Source: Anatilimnocola aggregata
Lineage (GTDB): Bacteria; Planctomycetota; Planctomycetia; Pirellulales; Pirellulaceae
Reading direction: 5' to 3'
Assembly (NCBI RefSeq): GCF_007747655.1
Contig: NZ_CP036274.1
Location: forward strand, 124,001-188,000
Length of the DNA stretch: 64,000 bases
Made by a program: the position numbers and the translations under genes. The notes below the pieces were generated by a model that saw only the letters and a list, made by a program, of their open reading frames with translations, was not told where the DNA came from and did no database searches. Below, piece by piece: positions 36,488-46,255 of the stretch. The number at the start of each line of letters is the position of its first letter. The first letter of the stretch is position 1.

Positions 36488-38422
36488 ATGCGGGTCCAAC
36501 ATATGAGACGTCTAGGTCGGGTGTTCCTAATTTTGTGCTTGGCAGTGGGTGCCCGTTGGGCTCGGGGGCAAGAATTGCCCCCGCCGAAAGTGCTGGCGAC
36601 TTCGGGTGAGTATCAGATCGCGACGCTGAAGCTCGAAGGAGGCGGCGAAGGGGGAACTGACCTGCCGCTGTTCCTGAGTTTCCGCAACGGCCAAGGAGCC
36701 GCGGTTTGGTTTGCCGCTTCGCAACGCAAGGACGCCCATCGCATCTGGATTGAAACGAATTCGCTGCAGCTAAGCGGCGACAAGTTGCAAGGCGACTTGA
36801 ATGGCCGGTTGGTCAAGGTGTGGGCTCCAATCGCGGATACGGGAACGTTGAGCCTGACGCTCTCCGCCACCGTCGAACGCGGGCAGGTCGCCGGTACGTT
36901 CAACGGGAAGATCGGAGCGGCGAATGTCTTCGGGAAGCTGGCCGGCTCGGTGCTGACGGCCGCGCAACTGCGGGAACGGAATTCGGTCGCGCGGGAGGCG
37001 GGCTGGCCGACCTACTTCGCGGCTCCGGGCGGAGCGACGAACGCCGGTCCGTTGGCCGACGATCTGGCGAAGGCTCGGCCGCAGTGGAAGGCCGAGGAGT
37101 CGCTGCCGTGCATGTGGGGCAAGGGGCCGGAGGATCGCTATCCGCATCGCGCTTGCATGACCGGGTGTGCGGGTGGAGCATCCAGTCCCGTCATCGCCGA
37201 CGGTCGCGTTTTCGTCTACTTCTACCGCCCCTCCGGGACGATCGGCGCGGCGCCGCTGCCATATGGCGCCGGCGCTCCGAAAGTCGCGTCGGAAGCGGAC
37301 GTGCTCGAATTCGCGAAGAAGCACACGCCGAGCCCGCACGGTCACCGCGCGATGATCGACTGGTATCGCCCGTTCGCGGACGACATCGTGGTGGCGTTCG
37401 ACGCCGCGACCGGTCAGACGCTGTGGCGCACCGAGTTGCCTGATCGGTCCGGCAACATGCAGGCTCACAAGTGGCGCGGCCTGAACCCGACGCCGACGGT
37501 CGCACATGGCAAAGTGTTCGCGCAGGGCTACGGAGGCTACGTCTATGCGCTGGACGCCGCGACCGGCAAGCTCGCCTGGGAATACGGTGCGGCCGCGACG
37601 AAGCTGATCGGCAAAGGGGGCGGGCCGAGCGGCACGGGTCCGCTGGTGTCGGGCAACGTCGTGGTCGTCGCGATCGGCGGTTCGACAATCGGGCTTGATG
37701 CGACCTCCGGCCGCGAGGTTTGGAAGTCCCCCGGCCAGCACGCGCTGCTGTGGCGCTCCGCTGGCGGCGAACAGTTGATCGTCTTCGCGGCCGACAAGCT
37801 GCCGTTCGAGAAAGTCGAGTGCCTCGAACCGGCCACCGGGAAACGCCTCTGGTCGCAGCCAATCCGATTCTTCTCCGGGATGGGGTATTCGCCGACGGGC
37901 GCGATGGCCCAGATCGCCGGCGACTTGCTGATCGGTTTCGCTCCGCCGTCCGACCCGCAAGCGAAGCCAAGCGGCGGCGTGCCTCAAGCGTGGAAGCTGT
38001 CGGCGATCGGCGCGGAAAAAGCGTGGCAAGGTGAGTTCCTGCCGAACGACGAAAACATGCCGGTGACGCTCGGCAAGGACCGGGCCTACGTGATGGGGCG
38101 CGAGGAGATTCGCGCGTACGAACTGTCTTCTGGCAAGCTGCTCGGCTCTCTGCAGGGAAAGGACGCGTTCCCCGGTCTGCACGGTCCCGGCAGCAATCCG
38201 TGGTTGGCGGTGGTCGGCAACCGGCTGTTGCTGAACCCCGAAGGCCAGCACGGCGGCCAAGCTTTTATGCTGCTCGATCTGGACCTAAAGCCGCTGAGCG
38301 CCTGGCACCCGCCGCATCCGTCGGACAGTGCCTACGCCTGCATGGCAGCCATCTCGCCAGTCGTCGACGGCCGCATCTTCGTGCGTGGTCACGACGGTCT
38401 GTATTGCTACGACCTGCGGTAG
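36488..38422 (+). CDS. Secreted PQQ-like beta-propeller protein
   Basis: The 644-residue protein has a signal peptide (VFLILCLAVGARWARG); a start at 36503 is also possible. From about residue 230 the sequence shows PQQ-type blade motifs: VVAFDAATGQTLWRTELPD, VYALDAATGKLAWEYG, TIGLDATSGREVWKSPG and CLEPATGKRLW. The N-terminal 150 residues form a separate beta-rich domain. These propellers either bind pyrroloquinoline quinone in alcohol or aldose dehydrogenases or act as scaffolds; no dehydrogenase active site is identifiable by eye. It lies between DUF1501 and DUF1592 genes, which is compatible with an electron-transfer context. Confidence 0.8.
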   Translation: MRVQHMRRLGRVFLILCLAVGARWARGQELPPPKVLATSGEYQIATLKLEGGGEGGTDLPLFLSFRNGQGAAVWFAASQRKDAHRIWIETNSLQLSGDKLQGDLNGRLVKVWAPIADTGTLSLTLSATVERGQVAGTFNGKIGAANVFGKLAGSVLTAAQLRERNSVAREAGWPTYFAAPGGATNAGPLADDLAKARPQWKAEESLPCMWGKGPEDRYPHRACMTGCAGGASSPVIADGRVFVYFYRPSGTIGAAPLPYGAGAPKVASEADVLEFAKKHTPSPHGHRAMIDWYRPFADDIVVAFDAATGQTLWRTELPDRSGNMQAHKWRGLNPTPTVAHGKVFAQGYGGYVYALDAATGKLAWEYGAAATKLIGKGGGPSGTGPLVSGNVVVVAIGGSTIGLDATSGREVWKSPGQHALLWRSAGGEQLIVFAADKLPFEKVECLEPATGKRLWSQPIRFFSGMGYSPTGAMAQIAGDLLIGFAPPSDPQAKPSGGVPQAWKLSAIGAEKAWQGEFLPNDENMPVTLGKDRAYVMGREEIRAYELSSGKLLGSLQGKDAFPGLHGPGSNPWLAVVGNRLLLNPEGQHGGQAFMLLDLDLKPLSAWHPPHPSDSAYACMAAISPVVDGRIFVRGHDGLYCYDLR

Positions 38423-38434
38423 GAGCATGGGCCC

Positions 38435-41011
38435 ATGACCAAGTCGAATAGTGTGGTGCCGATGCTCTCTTGGCTGTGTATCAGCCTGTGGCTTGCTTCC
38501 GTCCAGGCAGAGTCGCCGGCATTCGACCGCACTATCCAGCCGTTGCTGGCGAAGCACTGCGTCGAATGTCACGGGGCGGAAAAGCCGAAGGCCGACATCC
38601 GGCTCGACGGGCCGGTTCCGAACTTGGTCGATGCCAAGACGCGGGAGCGGTGGGAAAAGGTCTACGCGATGCTCGTCCGCGGCGAGATGCCGCCGAGCGA
38701 AAAGCCGAAACTCACCACGGACGAGTTGGAAACGCTGACAAAGTGGATTCGCCAAGAGGTCGAACGCGGCGTGCTCGCCGATCGCGGCGGCGCGGGGCGG
38801 ACTACCATGCGGCGGCTGACGCGAGTCGAATACGCGCGGCTGCTCCAGGATGTGCTCGGGTTGCATTTCGCCAACGTGCCACTCCAACTGCATGAGAAGC
38901 TGCCGAACGACCCGCAGAATCCGACGCCCGTTAACGACGGCGATCTGCTCACGTTTCAAAGCCTGCATTTGAAGACGTACGTCGAACTGGCCGAGCGGGC
39001 CGTCACGGCGACGCTCGCCACGGAGGAGCGACCGCGGCCGTTTGAATATCGGATCGAGGCTCGGGGACTCACCCCGTCGACCATTTACGCGACCCACCGG
39101 GGATTCCTCAGCAAGTTCCCGCCGCTGGACAACAACAAGACGCGGCTCGCGCCAGTTACGATCGGTTCGGCCGATTGCACGCCGGACGGCGCGGTGCGGC
39201 TGCCGCCGATCTTTCGCGTCGACAACTATCTGGGGCGCGACAAGATCAACGTCGGCTCGTGGTATATCTCGCTGCCGTACTTCGAGCCGCATGGCGTGCT
39301 GCACCTCCGCATTCGGGCCGGCGCGGTGTTTCCTTCGGGCGAAGGAGCCCCGATCCTCCGCGTGTCGCTTTACAACAACGTCGACAACGAACGGTTCGGC
39401 AAGCAGGTCGCGTCGTTCCCGGTCACGAACCCGGCCGACTCGCTGCGCGATTTCGACGTGGAGATTCCGTTCGACCTGATCGACTTTCCCTACGTGTTGT
39501 TTCAGCGTTCGAAGCACGTTTCGGTGCGGATCACGAACGACTACATGCCGATCGCAGACCGCGGCCCGCCTCCGTCCGGCGAAAAGGGAAAGCCCGCGCC
39601 GCCGTGGCCGTGGGACGAGCCGCAGCTTGTCATCGACCACGTCGAAGTCACGGGGTCGGGAGCCGGCGACTGGCCTCCGCGTCGGCATCGCGAGTTGCTC
39701 GCGGCCGGCGATGGCATAGAAAACGAACGAGATCGCGCGGGGGCGATTCTGGCGAGCGTGGCGGCGAAAGCGTGGCGGCGGCGAGTGGAAAAGGACGAAC
39801 TCGCGCCGTTCGTTGCGCTCTACGAGAAACGTCGTATCGCCGGCGACAATCGCGATGCGGCGCTGCAGCAACCGCTGACGGCTGTGCTCACATCGCCGTT
39901 TGCGCTCTACGCCGTCGAACGCAAGTCCGAGCAGATCACGCCGCTCAGCGGGATCGAGCTGGCGAATCGGCTGTCGTTGTTCCTCTGGGGAACCGGGCCG
40001 GATCGCGAGTTGCTGGAACTAGCTAACGACAGTCGAGGTACGCTTCGCGATAAACAAATCCTCGCCGCGCAGGTCGAACGAATGCTCAACGACCCGCGCA
40101 GCCATGTGTTCACCGAGGACTTCGTCCGACGCTTGCTCTCGCTGGATCGTGTCGAAACCGATCCAATCGAATTCAACCTCGTCCAGAAAACATTCCACAG
40201 CCACCAAGTAGCCGCACTCCGCGAAGAACGACTGAAAAACGATCTTGCGCTCGAGCCAGTTCGGTTCTTCGAGCACCTATTGAAGGAAAACCGCTCGCTC
40301 TACGAGCTGATTGGCAGCGAGCAGCTTGTCGTGAATGACCGGCTAGCCCGCTACTACGGCATCGACGAGCCGGCTGGCGCCGACTTCCGCCCGGTCGCCG
40401 CGCCGCCCGATCGCTGCGCGGGCTGGCTGACGATGGCGGGCGTACTGGCCGCCGCGTCGCGGGGAAACAAGGAGTCGACGATCCTCCGCGGCGTCTATCT
40501 GCTCGACCGCATCCTGGGCGAATCATCCGGCACGCCGCCGGGCAACGTCGAACCGCTCGAAGTTCAAGCCAAGGCCGACGCGAAGCGCCGCCAATTAACG
40601 ATACGCGAACAGGTGAAGCTGCACACGTCCCTCAACACCTGTCAGCTTTGCCATCGCAAGATCGACCCGCTCGGTTTCGTCTGGACGGACTTCGATTACC
40701 TCGGCCAGAAGATCGTGCCCAAGCCCGATAAGCCCTTGGACCTGAATTGCTCCGGCACATTTCCCGACGGTCGCTCGTTCGCGAATCTCGACGAATTCGC
40801 GTCACTGCTGCGCGGCAAATCAACGACCGATCGCTACCAGTTCGGCGAAGTGCTGATCCGCAGCCTCACCCGTTACGCCCTCGGCCGGCAATTGACGTTG
40901 CATGACGACCCACTGATCGCCGACCTTGTTGCCGCCGCTCGTCGTGACGGCTGGCGGTTACGGAATGTGATTATTTCGATTGTGCTCAGTAAGTCTTTTA
41001 ACCAGGGATAA
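38435..41011 (+). CDS. Planctomycete cytochrome c protein (PSCyt1-DUF1587-DUF1592-DUF1588-DUF1585)
   Basis: The 858-residue protein has a signal peptide (MLSWLCISLWLASVQA) and a PSCyt1 heme motif C42-VEC-H46. DUF1587 (TMRRLTRVEYARLLQDVLGL), DUF1595 (AWRRRVEKDELAPF), DUF1592 (ELANRLSLFLWGTGPDREL), DUF1588 (TCQLCHRKIDPLGFVWTDFD) and DUF1585 (LTRYALGRQLTLHDD) follow in order. It is a full-length paralog of the proteins at 8950 and 12929. The gap to the PQQ gene upstream is 12 bases and to the DUF1552 gene downstream 14 bases. Two c-type hemes are predicted. Confidence 0.9.
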   Translation: MTKSNSVVPMLSWLCISLWLASVQAESPAFDRTIQPLLAKHCVECHGAEKPKADIRLDGPVPNLVDAKTRERWEKVYAMLVRGEMPPSEKPKLTTDELETLTKWIRQEVERGVLADRGGAGRTTMRRLTRVEYARLLQDVLGLHFANVPLQLHEKLPNDPQNPTPVNDGDLLTFQSLHLKTYVELAERAVTATLATEERPRPFEYRIEARGLTPSTIYATHRGFLSKFPPLDNNKTRLAPVTIGSADCTPDGAVRLPPIFRVDNYLGRDKINVGSWYISLPYFEPHGVLHLRIRAGAVFPSGEGAPILRVSLYNNVDNERFGKQVASFPVTNPADSLRDFDVEIPFDLIDFPYVLFQRSKHVSVRITNDYMPIADRGPPPSGEKGKPAPPWPWDEPQLVIDHVEVTGSGAGDWPPRRHRELLAAGDGIENERDRAGAILASVAAKAWRRRVEKDELAPFVALYEKRRIAGDNRDAALQQPLTAVLTSPFALYAVERKSEQITPLSGIELANRLSLFLWGTGPDRELLELANDSRGTLRDKQILAAQVERMLNDPRSHVFTEDFVRRLLSLDRVETDPIEFNLVQKTFHSHQVAALREERLKNDLALEPVRFFEHLLKENRSLYELIGSEQLVVNDRLARYYGIDEPAGADFRPVAAPPDRCAGWLTMAGVLAAASRGNKESTILRGVYLLDRILGESSGTPPGNVEPLEVQAKADAKRRQLTIREQVKLHTSLNTCQLCHRKIDPLGFVWTDFDYLGQKIVPKPDKPLDLNCSGTFPDGRSFANLDEFASLLRGKSTTDRYQFGEVLIRSLTRYALGRQLTLHDDPLIADLVAAARRDGWRLRNVIISIVLSKSFNQG

Positions 41012-41025
41012 CAAAGGCACCACCC

Positions 41026-42345
41026 ATGCTCAGTCGCCGTAATCTCCTCAAAGCTGCCGGAGTCTGCCTGCCGCTGCCGTGGCTCGAATCGTTCGCCGCC
41101 GAAAAGGCGGCCAATGCGCCACCCGGTCGCGCCGTGTTTTTCATGGTACCCAGCGGCGTGAATATGTGGCGCTGGCATCCGAAAGACTTCGGTCGCGATT
41201 ACACGCTGAGCAGCACGCTGGACGCGCTCGGACCGTTTCGCGATGAACTGACGATCTTCTCCGGCCTGGAGCACGCCAAGGGCGCCGGCGGCGGGCACTA
41301 CGAAGTCGGCGTCTGGCTGACCGGCAACGAGAAGTACAAGAGCAAAGATGGCCCGGTCGAACCGAACACGATTTCCATCGACCAACACGTCGCTCGCGCC
41401 ATTGGCGGGCGGGCGCGAATTCAAAGCCTCGTGCTGAGTGCTCCCGGCGGCACGGTAACTACGTCGTTCGATGCGAAGGGAGCCCCCGTCAGCGCCGAGA
41501 ATAACCTGCGGCGATTGTTTGGAGAATTGTTTGGTTCCCCCGATGTTCTCGCGCGGCTCGAACGCCGGTCGAGCGTCCTCGATCTCGTCGGCCAGCAGGC
41601 GAAGGGGCTCGCGAAGCAGCTCGGCAAGAACGATCGCGAGCGGTTCGACGACTACCTGCAAAGCGTCCGCGACGTCGAGAGCCGGCTGCAGGCCGACCGC
41701 GGCTACTTTGCGTCGCGTCCGCTGCCGATCTCCGAGAGCGAATTGAAACTCGACGTCGATCCGCAAATGCAACGGCAGGATTATTTCGATTCGATGCTCT
41801 CGCTGGTCGCGTTGGCGCTGCAGAGCGACCAGTCGCGGATCGTCTCGCTGTTGGCGTGCGGTTCCGGTCACGAATTCTTCGGCAAGTGGCCCGAGTTCGG
41901 CAACGACCTGCATCACCGCGCTTCGCACGCCACGAACTTCGACACGGAAGAGCAGAAGCCGAAGGATTACTCCTTCCTGGAAAGCGTCGACAAGTGGTTC
42001 ATCGCTCGGCTCGCCCGGTTCCTGCAACGGCTGTCGGAGACTAAGGAAGGGGACTCGACGCTACTCGCCAACACGATGGTCCTCTACGGCGGCGGCATGA
42101 GTTGGACGCACAATCCGTCGAACCTGCCGATGCTGCTCGCCGGCGGCAGCCACCTGGGCATCAAGCACGGCAGCCACTTGCGGTTCAACCCGCACAAGGA
42201 CGCGACGGGCAAGACGGACAAGTCGATCAAGCCGGCCGAGACGACCGTGTGCGACGTGCTGCGGACTATGTCCGAGCGTCTGGGCGTTTCGGCGGAGGGC
42301 TTCGGCGACAGCCGGCGGGTAGTGAGCGAGCTGTTGCTCGGATGA
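41026..42345 (+). CDS. DUF1552 (HXXSHH) family protein, Tat-exported
   Basis: The 439-residue product begins at once with the twin-arginine leader SRRNLLKAAGVCLPLPWLES. The family core includes FSGLEHAKGAGGGHYEVGVW, VLDLVGQQAKGLAKQLG and NLPMLLAGGSHLGIKHGSH. The HxxSHH region reads HHRASHAT, so the third histidine is replaced. It is paired with the DUF1592 protein upstream. It is followed after 108 bases by a TIGR03067-like gene. Confidence 0.9.
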   Translation: MLSRRNLLKAAGVCLPLPWLESFAAEKAANAPPGRAVFFMVPSGVNMWRWHPKDFGRDYTLSSTLDALGPFRDELTIFSGLEHAKGAGGGHYEVGVWLTGNEKYKSKDGPVEPNTISIDQHVARAIGGRARIQSLVLSAPGGTVTTSFDAKGAPVSAENNLRRLFGELFGSPDVLARLERRSSVLDLVGQQAKGLAKQLGKNDRERFDDYLQSVRDVESRLQADRGYFASRPLPISESELKLDVDPQMQRQDYFDSMLSLVALALQSDQSRIVSLLACGSGHEFFGKWPEFGNDLHHRASHATNFDTEEQKPKDYSFLESVDKWFIARLARFLQRLSETKEGDSTLLANTMVLYGGGMSWTHNPSNLPMLLAGGSHLGIKHGSHLRFNPHKDATGKTDKSIKPAETTVCDVLRTMSERLGVSAEGFGDSRRVVSELLLG

Positions 42346-42453
42346 CGAGCCGCCAAGCAATCCGCTCGTCGAACCGCCAGCATCGGATGCGTTACTCAAA
42401 CCGAATTCCCCCTGAGAGCGGAAGATCACGGTTCAAACGAAAAAGAAAGTCAC

Positions 42454-43395
42454 ATGACAAAGACACTTTGGATAATCACTCTGTTTCTCGTCTTCGTGTT
42501 TGCCGACCTGGCCAGCGCCCAGTCCCTGCCGCCACTGAAATCGGGCGAAGAGCTGAAGCCGCTTGAAGGGAAGTGGCATGTGTTGCTTGCGCAGCGGAAC
42601 CACAAAAATCTGGCTGAGCGCGAACCGACGATGCACGGCTCCAAGGTGACGATTGGCGCGAAGGAGTTGGAATGGGGACCGAATCCCGACGGCAAGCCAT
42701 GGTTGGTCGCCGAGTGCAAGCTCGCGCCGCTGCCCGAGGCCGACGCGAAGAAGACGCCGCGCGATCCCAACGAACTGCTGTGCGTCACAACCGGCAGTGA
42801 AAGCCCCAATGACGGTGTCGAGCGATTCGCACGCTGGAAGCAGACCGATTACGGCGTCGTGTTTTTCTGTATCCACATCGCCGACCAGAACTGGCCCACC
42901 CCGAATCATAAGAACGGCTATCACGGCTGGGGAGCGGGGACGATGCTGCTGGTTCTCACACGCGACGCCGTCCCGCTGCATCAGCCCGCAGACCCGGCCA
43001 AGGACGCAAAGCGGATGCCCGACAAGTGGCAACTGCTGACGGAACTCGACGATTCGCAGGCGAATCGCACGGCACCGGGCGGCCTCGTGGAAATCAACGC
43101 CGACCGCGTGTTGAAGATCGACGGTCGCGGCAAGCCACAGATGTCTGGTCCGTATCAATTGCGAGCCGCTGCCGGGCAGCCCGGGCGAATGGACATCACG
43201 TTGAGCGAACACGGCATGTCGTTCGGTCGCTGCCCGAGCCTCTATAGCTTCTGCGGCGACGACTTGCTGTTCATCGTCTATCCTGAGAGCGGCTGGAAGC
43301 GGGACCTCCCCGAAGCCGATCGCCAGCCACCATCCGCGCTGCAATCGGATGGCGACCGTAACATGTGGATATTGCGAAGATCGTCAAGTAAGTAG
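42454..43395 (+). CDS. Secreted TIGR03067-like planctomycete protein with two repeat domains
   Basis: The 313-residue product has a signal peptide (LWIITLFLVFVFADLASA). Two similar segments begin LEGKWHVLLAQRNHKNLAER and PDKWQLLTELDDSQANRTAP, in the style of the planctomycete TIGR03067 domain (a small beta-barrel-like fold that starts with a Gly-x-Trp motif). The assignment is by resemblance only. The C-terminal segment has ITLSEHGMSFGRCPSLYSFC. No catalytic motif is visible. It stands between a DUF1552 gene and a PSD1 gene. Confidence 0.55.
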   Translation: MTKTLWIITLFLVFVFADLASAQSLPPLKSGEELKPLEGKWHVLLAQRNHKNLAEREPTMHGSKVTIGAKELEWGPNPDGKPWLVAECKLAPLPEADAKKTPRDPNELLCVTTGSESPNDGVERFARWKQTDYGVVFFCIHIADQNWPTPNHKNGYHGWGAGTMLLVLTRDAVPLHQPADPAKDAKRMPDKWQLLTELDDSQANRTAPGGLVEINADRVLKIDGRGKPQMSGPYQLRAAAGQPGRMDITLSEHGMSFGRCPSLYSFCGDDLLFIVYPESGWKRDLPEADRQPPSALQSDGDRNMWILRRSSSK

Positions 43396-43467
43396 GGATG
43401 TGTTGGACACTTGCCGTAGCAGATGTGAATTCTCATTGCCGCGTGACGAAACTTGACGGACCTACCC

Positions 43468-46191
43468 ATGGCCATACGAATCATCCGCTCATTCTTGTTC
43501 GCGTCGATAATCTGCATCGGGCATGTGCCATTATTTGCCGCCGAACCGGCTGCGGCAGACGTCGAGTTCTTTGAGCAGCGCATTCGTCCGGTGTTGGTCG
43601 AACATTGTTACTCGTGTCATTCGACGGACGCCAAGCAGCAGAAGAAATTGAAGGGGGGGCTGTTGCTCGACACGCGCGACGGCAGCCGTACCGGGGGTGA
43701 AACGGGCCCCGCCGTGGTGCCGAACGACGTCGGTCGCAGCCTGCTGGTTGCGGCGCTGCGGCATCAAGGTGGCCTGGAAATGCCGCCTTCGGGAAAGTTG
43801 CCGGACACGGTGATCGCGGATTTTGTGAAGTGGATCGAATTGGGCGCCGCCGATCCCCGCGACAGCTCAACCGCGAAATCCGCCGCGATCAACTGGGAAG
43901 CCGCCAAACGTCACTGGGCGTTTCAACCGCCGCAGCGACATGCTGCGCCGGCTGTGAAAAATAAGGCCTGGCCGAAAACAGAGATCGACTATTTCGTGCT
44001 CGCGGCGCTCGAAGCGAAGGGGCTGCGCCCGACGCCTCCCGCCGCGAAACGAACCTGGTTGCGGCGAGTGACGTTCGACTTGATCGGCCTGCCACCTACT
44101 GCCGAGGAACGGAGCGATTTCGAGCACGACAACTCGCCACAGGCGACGGCGAAAGCGATCGATCGGCTGCTCGCATCGCCGCATTACGGCGAACGCTGGG
44201 CGCGGCACTGGCTCGACGTTGCGCGTTACGCGGACGACAAAGCGCTCGCCTTCGTGAACCCTTGGCCGCATTCGTATCGATATCGTGATTGGGTCGTCCG
44301 CGCGTTGGCGGAGGATCTGCCGTACGATGAATTCCTGCGGTTGCAATTGGCGGGCGATCTGCTCCCCGGTCCTGTGGACGATTACACGCGGCGGCTCGCC
44401 GGTCTGGGCTTCCAAGGATTGGGGGCCGTTTATCACAAAGGCAATGTGGGCGAGCAGGTGAAAGCGGACGAGATCGACGACCGAGTCGACACGCTCACTC
44501 GCGGGTTGCTCGGTCTGACCGTCGCTTGTGCTCGCTGCCACGATCACAAGTACGACCCCATCCCGACGCGCGATTACTATTCGCTTGCCTCCGCGTACAA
44601 CGGCGCCGGCTGGGACGAAGTGCAACTCGCCTCGCACGACGACATCGCGCGCTATCAATCGTGGGACAAAGCGGCGAAAGAAAAGCAAGCACAACTGAAC
44701 CAGTGGTTGGAAGCTCGTGGCCGCGACATTGGCCGCGTCGCATTGAAAGACGCGGAACGGCTGCTGTTGGTGGCGTGGCAAATGCGAATCCTGCAGCTCC
44801 ACAAAGTTTCGTTCGACGAAACGAAACTCGCCGACCAAGAACAGTTGCCGCCGTTGTTCTTAAGCCGCTGCCGCAAGTTTGTCGAAACGATCAGTAGCGG
44901 CAAACCACCCGCGCCGTTCGCGGAATGGGCAGGCGTGATCGCCGAGGAGTCGAAGCAGCCTATGATCGAGGGAACCAACGCGTTCATCTCCGATCGTCTG
45001 CGCGAAGCCACCGCCAAACTAGTTCGCGAAATCAACGAGGCGCTGGCGGTTCGCGACAAATCAGAAAAGCTCAACACGGCTCAAGACGCACTGCTGAAAG
45101 CCAGTTGGCTCGACGGCAAGGCGCCGTTTGCGGTGAGCGCGAAGGAGGCGGCCGATTTGCTTTCGCCGGAACAGAAGCAGGACCACGTTTCCCAGCAAGC
45201 GGCGATCGCCGCCCACGCGAAGCTCGCGCCGCCGCAGCCTCCCCGAGCGCATGGCGTGACCGGCGGCGGCGGACCGATGAAAGTTTTCATTCGCGGCAAT
45301 GTGCTGCGGCCCGGCGACGTGGCTCCGCCCGGCTTCTTGCAAATCCTCAGTTCCGCCTCGGACACGCCCCGTTCGCCGGAAAAATTCACGCGGCTCGATT
45401 TGGCGCACGCGATCGCTTCCCGTGACAACCCACTGACAGCACGCGTGATCGTCAACCGGGTGTGGCAGCAACATTTCGGCCGTGGGCTCGTCGCCACTCC
45501 CAGCAACTTCGGACATCTCGGCGAACGGCCAACGCACCCTGAACTGCTCGATACGCTGGCCGTGCACTTCATGGACGCGGGTTGGTCGTTGAAGTGGTTG
45601 CACCGCGAGATTCTCAATTCCTCGACATACCAACTGGCGGCCGATTACGACGGCCAATCCGCCGCCGTCGATCCGGACAACCGCTGGCTGTGGCGCTTCT
45701 CGCCGCGGCGATTGGAGATCGAAGGTTGGCGCGACGCCGTGTTGGCAACTTCCGGGCGGCTCGACCGGACGCTCGACGGGCCTTCGACGAGCCTCGCCGA
45801 ACCGGCTCATGTGCGCCGCACGTTGTATGGCAAGATCAGCCGCTTGGAACCGGACAAGCTGCTAGTGGCGTTCGACTTTCCGGACGCGAATGTGTCGAGC
45901 GAACAGCGGCACACCACCATCGTTCCGCAGCAGCAGTTGTTTGTGTTGAACAGCGAGTTCATGGCGACCAGCGCCCGCGAATTCGCAGCCCGGATCGAAC
46001 GCTCCAGCCCGGACGAGGCGAGTCGCATTGCGTGGAGTTACCGCGAAGCGTTTGGCCGATCCCCCACAGCGGATGAAGCTGCGGCAGCGCTGACGTTTGT
46101 CCGCTCGACCTTGGCTGATGATAAACAGAGCGCTTGGCAACAATTGGCCCACGCCTTGTTAGCGGCGAATGAGTTCACTTGGATTGAATGA
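43468..46191 (+). CDS. PSD1-type protein (PSCyt1-DUF1549-DUF1553)
   Basis: The ATG at 43468 opens a signal peptide (SFLFASIICIGHVPLFA). The 907-residue product has PSCyt1 with C47-YSC-H51, DUF1549 with ARHWLDVARYADDK and a second heme motif in CARCHDHKYDPIPTRDYYSL, and DUF1553 (FTRLDLAHAIASRDNPLTAR, then NRVWQQHFGRGLV; RTLYGKISR). It is the long form of the family, in contrast to the shortened copy at 27997. Two c-type hemes are predicted. The gene is followed by its usual partner, a DUF1501 gene, after 64 bases. Confidence 0.93.
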   Translation: MAIRIIRSFLFASIICIGHVPLFAAEPAAADVEFFEQRIRPVLVEHCYSCHSTDAKQQKKLKGGLLLDTRDGSRTGGETGPAVVPNDVGRSLLVAALRHQGGLEMPPSGKLPDTVIADFVKWIELGAADPRDSSTAKSAAINWEAAKRHWAFQPPQRHAAPAVKNKAWPKTEIDYFVLAALEAKGLRPTPPAAKRTWLRRVTFDLIGLPPTAEERSDFEHDNSPQATAKAIDRLLASPHYGERWARHWLDVARYADDKALAFVNPWPHSYRYRDWVVRALAEDLPYDEFLRLQLAGDLLPGPVDDYTRRLAGLGFQGLGAVYHKGNVGEQVKADEIDDRVDTLTRGLLGLTVACARCHDHKYDPIPTRDYYSLASAYNGAGWDEVQLASHDDIARYQSWDKAAKEKQAQLNQWLEARGRDIGRVALKDAERLLLVAWQMRILQLHKVSFDETKLADQEQLPPLFLSRCRKFVETISSGKPPAPFAEWAGVIAEESKQPMIEGTNAFISDRLREATAKLVREINEALAVRDKSEKLNTAQDALLKASWLDGKAPFAVSAKEAADLLSPEQKQDHVSQQAAIAAHAKLAPPQPPRAHGVTGGGGPMKVFIRGNVLRPGDVAPPGFLQILSSASDTPRSPEKFTRLDLAHAIASRDNPLTARVIVNRVWQQHFGRGLVATPSNFGHLGERPTHPELLDTLAVHFMDAGWSLKWLHREILNSSTYQLAADYDGQSAAVDPDNRWLWRFSPRRLEIEGWRDAVLATSGRLDRTLDGPSTSLAEPAHVRRTLYGKISRLEPDKLLVAFDFPDANVSSEQRHTTIVPQQQLFVLNSEFMATSAREFAARIERSSPDEASRIAWSYREAFGRSPTADEAAAALTFVRSTLADDKQSAWQQLAHALLAANEFTWIE

Positions 46192-46255
46192 CTGTTTTCA
46201 TGTGGTGACCTGCGCGGCGACGCTGCCGCTCGTCCAACCCTACACGGAGCTTCCA

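Noticed and set aside
36770-38260. A 496-codon open frame on the minus strand within the PQQ gene
   Set aside because: Arg-rich low-complexity product with no motif, antisense to clear PQQ repeats; typical antisense shadow of high-GC coding sequence.
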